A stretch of DNA of 7,475 nt. It comes from Peptococcaceae bacterium BRH_c23 (GTDB taxonomy: Bacteria > Bacillota_B > Desulfitobacteriia > Desulfitobacteriales > Desulfitobacteriaceae). The position numbers and the translations under genes are program-made. The notes beneath the pieces are model-generated. The model saw nothing but the letters and a program-made list of their open reading frames with translations, searched no databases and was not told where the DNA came from. Shown here one piece after another: positions 5,850 through 7,475 of the stretch. Location: NCBI GenBank assembly GCA_000961805.1, contig LADV01000251.1, forward strand, positions 1 to 7,475, read 5' to 3'. Within the stretch, counting starts at the first letter, position 1. Every line of letters begins with the position of its first letter.

Positions 5850-7124
5850 ATGTTAACTGCGTTACTAATAATTTTTGTATTGGGTCTTGCTATTGGCGTT
5901 CCTGTAGCTGTGGCATTAATCCTGGGGGCTATGGGTGGGTTGGCTATTTCCGGAGTACCTCTAATGATAGTACCTCAGAAAATGTTCTCTGCAGTCGATG
6001 CATACTCTTTGCTAGCAATTCCGTTTTTTATATTGGCTGGTGCGCTTATGCAAACGGGTGGTATGGGACAAAGACTCGTTCGTTTAGCTTCAGCTTTGGT
6101 TGGAACATTGCCCGGCGGGTTAGCAATGGTTTCCGTCGTTGCGAGTATGTTCTTTGGTGCCTTGACAGGCTCCGCTCCCGCTACCACAGCGGCAGTTGGG
6201 GGAATTACAATCCCTGAAATGAATAAGAAAGGTTACGATCCCCGTTTTTCTGCTTCCCTTTTAGCAAGTGCAGGAATTCTTGGAGTACTTATTCCTCCAA
6301 GCATTCCACTGGTTCTATACGGAGTAGCAACGAATACTTCAATCGCCAAACTTTTTGCTGCGGGAGTAATGCCTGGAGTAATTTTAGGTCTTGTCCTAAT
6401 GGGCTACTCTTACTATACTTCGGTAAAGAACGGCTATAAAGGAGAAGGACGGATAGCTGTTAAAGAGTTGTGGAGTGCCTTCAAAGAGTCTTTGTTAGCC
6501 TTACTAATGCCAGTCATTATATTAGGAGGTATCTACGGAGGGTTCTTCACTCCTACGGAAGCTGCTGTAATAGCATCAGTTTACGCTTTTATCATTGGCG
6601 GATTGGTATATCGGGAAATTAAGTTGAAAGACCTTCCGGCCATTGGATATTCAGTCGCGGAAAGTACGGCAACTATCATGTTAGTCGTAGCCGCAGCCAC
6701 TCTTTTTGGTTGGTTAATGACAAATGAGGGAATTCCAGTCATCCTCACTAAAGGTATTCTTAATATTTCCAGTAATCCATTTTTGATTTTGTTGCTGCTA
6801 AACATTGTTTTCTTAGTGACAGGTATGTTTATGAATCAAGGGCCAGCAATCCTGATTTTAGCGCCAATAGTATTGCCGATTATCACAAAACTTGGCGTAG
6901 ACCCAATCTTCTACGGAGCGATTATGACAATGGTTTTAAGTCTTGGACAAGTAACACCACCGGTTGCTCTATCTCTGTTTGTATCCAGTAAGATAGTTAA
7001 TATCCCGGTCGAAAAGATAGTCCCAACATTAATGCCCATGTTAATAGCCATGGTTATAGCTGCTTTGATTCTGACTTACCTACCAAGAGTGGTCATGTTT
7101 GTGCCAAATTTATTTGGAATGTAG
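5850..7124 (+). CDS. dctM: TRAP transporter large permease subunit, DctM family
   Basis: A 424-residue, very hydrophobic permease with about 12 membrane segments, full length for the family. Diagnostic DctM features are G107-S-A-P-A-T-T, the VGGITIPEM segment, GYDPRFSASLLASAGILG, I148-P-P-S-I-P, and the C-terminal repeat-like GQVTPPVALSLFVSS region. DctM forms the transport path and uses an ion gradient, usually Na+, to import substrate handed over by DctP. The ATG at 5850 is preceded by AGGAGG (5835-5840, 9-nt spacing). It is the last gene of the operon, followed by a terminator at 7183-7213. No sign of frameshift or truncation. Confidence 0.95.
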   Translation: MLTALLIIFVLGLAIGVPVAVALILGAMGGLAISGVPLMIVPQKMFSAVDAYSLLAIPFFILAGALMQTGGMGQRLVRLASALVGTLPGGLAMVSVVASMFFGALTGSAPATTAAVGGITIPEMNKKGYDPRFSASLLASAGILGVLIPPSIPLVLYGVATNTSIAKLFAAGVMPGVILGLVLMGYSYYTSVKNGYKGEGRIAVKELWSAFKESLLALLMPVIILGGIYGGFFTPTEAAVIASVYAFIIGGLVYREIKLKDLPAIGYSVAESTATIMLVVAAATLFGWLMTNEGIPVILTKGILNISSNPFLILLLLNIVFLVTGMFMNQGPAILILAPIVLPIITKLGVDPIFYGAIMTMVLSLGQVTPPVALSLFVSSKIVNIPVEKIVPTLMPMLIAMVIAALILTYLPRVVMFVPNLFGM

Positions 7125-7182
7125 CATAACTGAAGTCTAATATTTCCTTCTTAAGGTGTAAAAGAAGCATAGTTTGAGTGTT

Positions 7183-7213
7183 GGGGTGCAGGATGTATAT
7201 TCTGCACCTTGTT
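7183..7213 (+). terminator. Intrinsic terminator of the TRAP operon
   Basis: Bases 7185-7194 pair with 7199-7208: a 10-bp stem with one G-U wobble (7192/7201) and a 4-nt loop. G-U pairs at 7183-7184/7209-7210 can extend it, and TTGTT follows. It sits about 60 nt after the dctM stop. The T-rich tail runs straight into the intron 5' end at 7214, so the natural U-tract has probably been interrupted by the insertion. Confidence 0.75.
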
Positions 7214-7475
7214 GTGCGCCGGGCAGTTCTATTTGTATTGGAGGATTAAAGTTCCTCTGTGCGCCGATTCCATTCGGAAGCACTAGCTAACAGACAGGGC
7301 GTCGTCCGTGAGGAGGGGTCCGGAGGGTCTGAAGGCAAACTGTGGAACGGAGCGAAAGCGAACCGATGCAGGCTGGTTTGGTGGGTAACTTTGCAAGATG
7401 TGAGAAAGCCCGATAAATGGAAATAGCCAAATTAGTTAAGACGGTCGAGTTCACAGGGAGGCAAGTAGGATGACC
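7214..7475 (+). mobile_element. Group II intron, 5' part (domain I region), continues past window end
   Basis: The stretch begins with GTGCGCC, matching the conserved GUGYG 5' end of bacterial group II introns. No convincing long reading frame runs through it. Recognisable domain I pieces include CTAGCTAACAGACAGGG, GGGTCTGAAGGCAAAC and a GC-GAAA-GC tetraloop hairpin at 7352-7359. The layout resembles, from memory, the Oceanobacillus iheyensis group IIC intron (GUGUGCCCGGCA at the start, then AUCUGAAGG and GGCAAAC blocks). The insertion point directly after a terminator hairpin is the known habit of group IIC introns, so class C is favoured. The reverse transcriptase/maturase gene, domain V and 3' end should lie beyond 7475. 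Group II identity is fairly sure; the class is less so. Confidence 0.8.

Noticed and set aside
7147..7167. Small inverted repeat CTTCTT/AAGAAG after dctM
   Set aside because: It has only six mostly A-T pairs, a 9-nt loop and no U-tract. The much stronger hairpin at 7185-7208 explains termination.
7470..7475. ATG after GGGAGG at the window end, as a possible start of the intron-encoded reverse transcriptase
   Set aside because: Only two codons are visible and the position, about 260 nt into the intron, is early for a domain IV reading frame. It cannot be judged from this window.

Overview
The window reads as part of a catabolic gene cluster from a Gram-positive, probably anaerobic Firmicute. 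A Desulfitobacterium/Desulfosporosinus-like Clostridia member is the best guess, but that is inference, not proof. Supporting signs are moderate-to-low GC, strong AGGAGG-type ribosome binding sites, TTG start codons, a lipoprotein-type solute-binding protein, intrinsic terminators and a bacterial group II intron. All convincing genes are on the + strand.

Layout. (1) 13-1453: a split UxaA-family enzyme, with a small SAF-domain subunit overlapping a large subunit. It most resembles (2R)-sulfolactate sulfo-lyase, SuyA/SuyB. (2) 1454-1626: an intergenic gap with a perfect 17-bp hairpin acting as terminator or attenuator. (3) 1627-2670: a malate/L-lactate dehydrogenase (Ldh2/ComC) family NAD(P)-dependent 2-hydroxyacid dehydrogenase. 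(4) 2696-4184: a second, clearly different UxaA-type small/large pair of unknown substrate. (5) 4224-7124: a complete three-part TRAP transporter, DctP lipoprotein, DctQ and DctM, with a terminator-like hairpin between dctP and dctQ. (6) 7183-7213: an intrinsic terminator. (7) 7214 to the window end: the 5' part of a group II intron inserted directly behind that terminator.

Working model. The TRAP system imports a small organic acid, plausibly 3-sulfolactate or a related sulfonate. The ComC-like dehydrogenase interconverts 2-oxo and 2-hydroxy forms (sulfopyruvate and (R)-sulfolactate). SuyAB splits (R)-sulfolactate into pyruvate and sulfite. In a sulfite-reducing anaerobe the sulfite could serve as electron acceptor and the pyruvate as carbon and electron source. 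The second UxaA-type pair is the least explained part. It sits inside the dehydrogenase/transporter operon, so it probably acts on the same substrate, its other enantiomer, or a related compound. Both large subunits lack three cysteines found in the classical E. coli UxaA motifs while keeping the fourth (the CG-x-SD motif). That marks them as a separate branch of the family.

The substrate assignment rests on remembered family similarity and gene context. It was not checked by any search.
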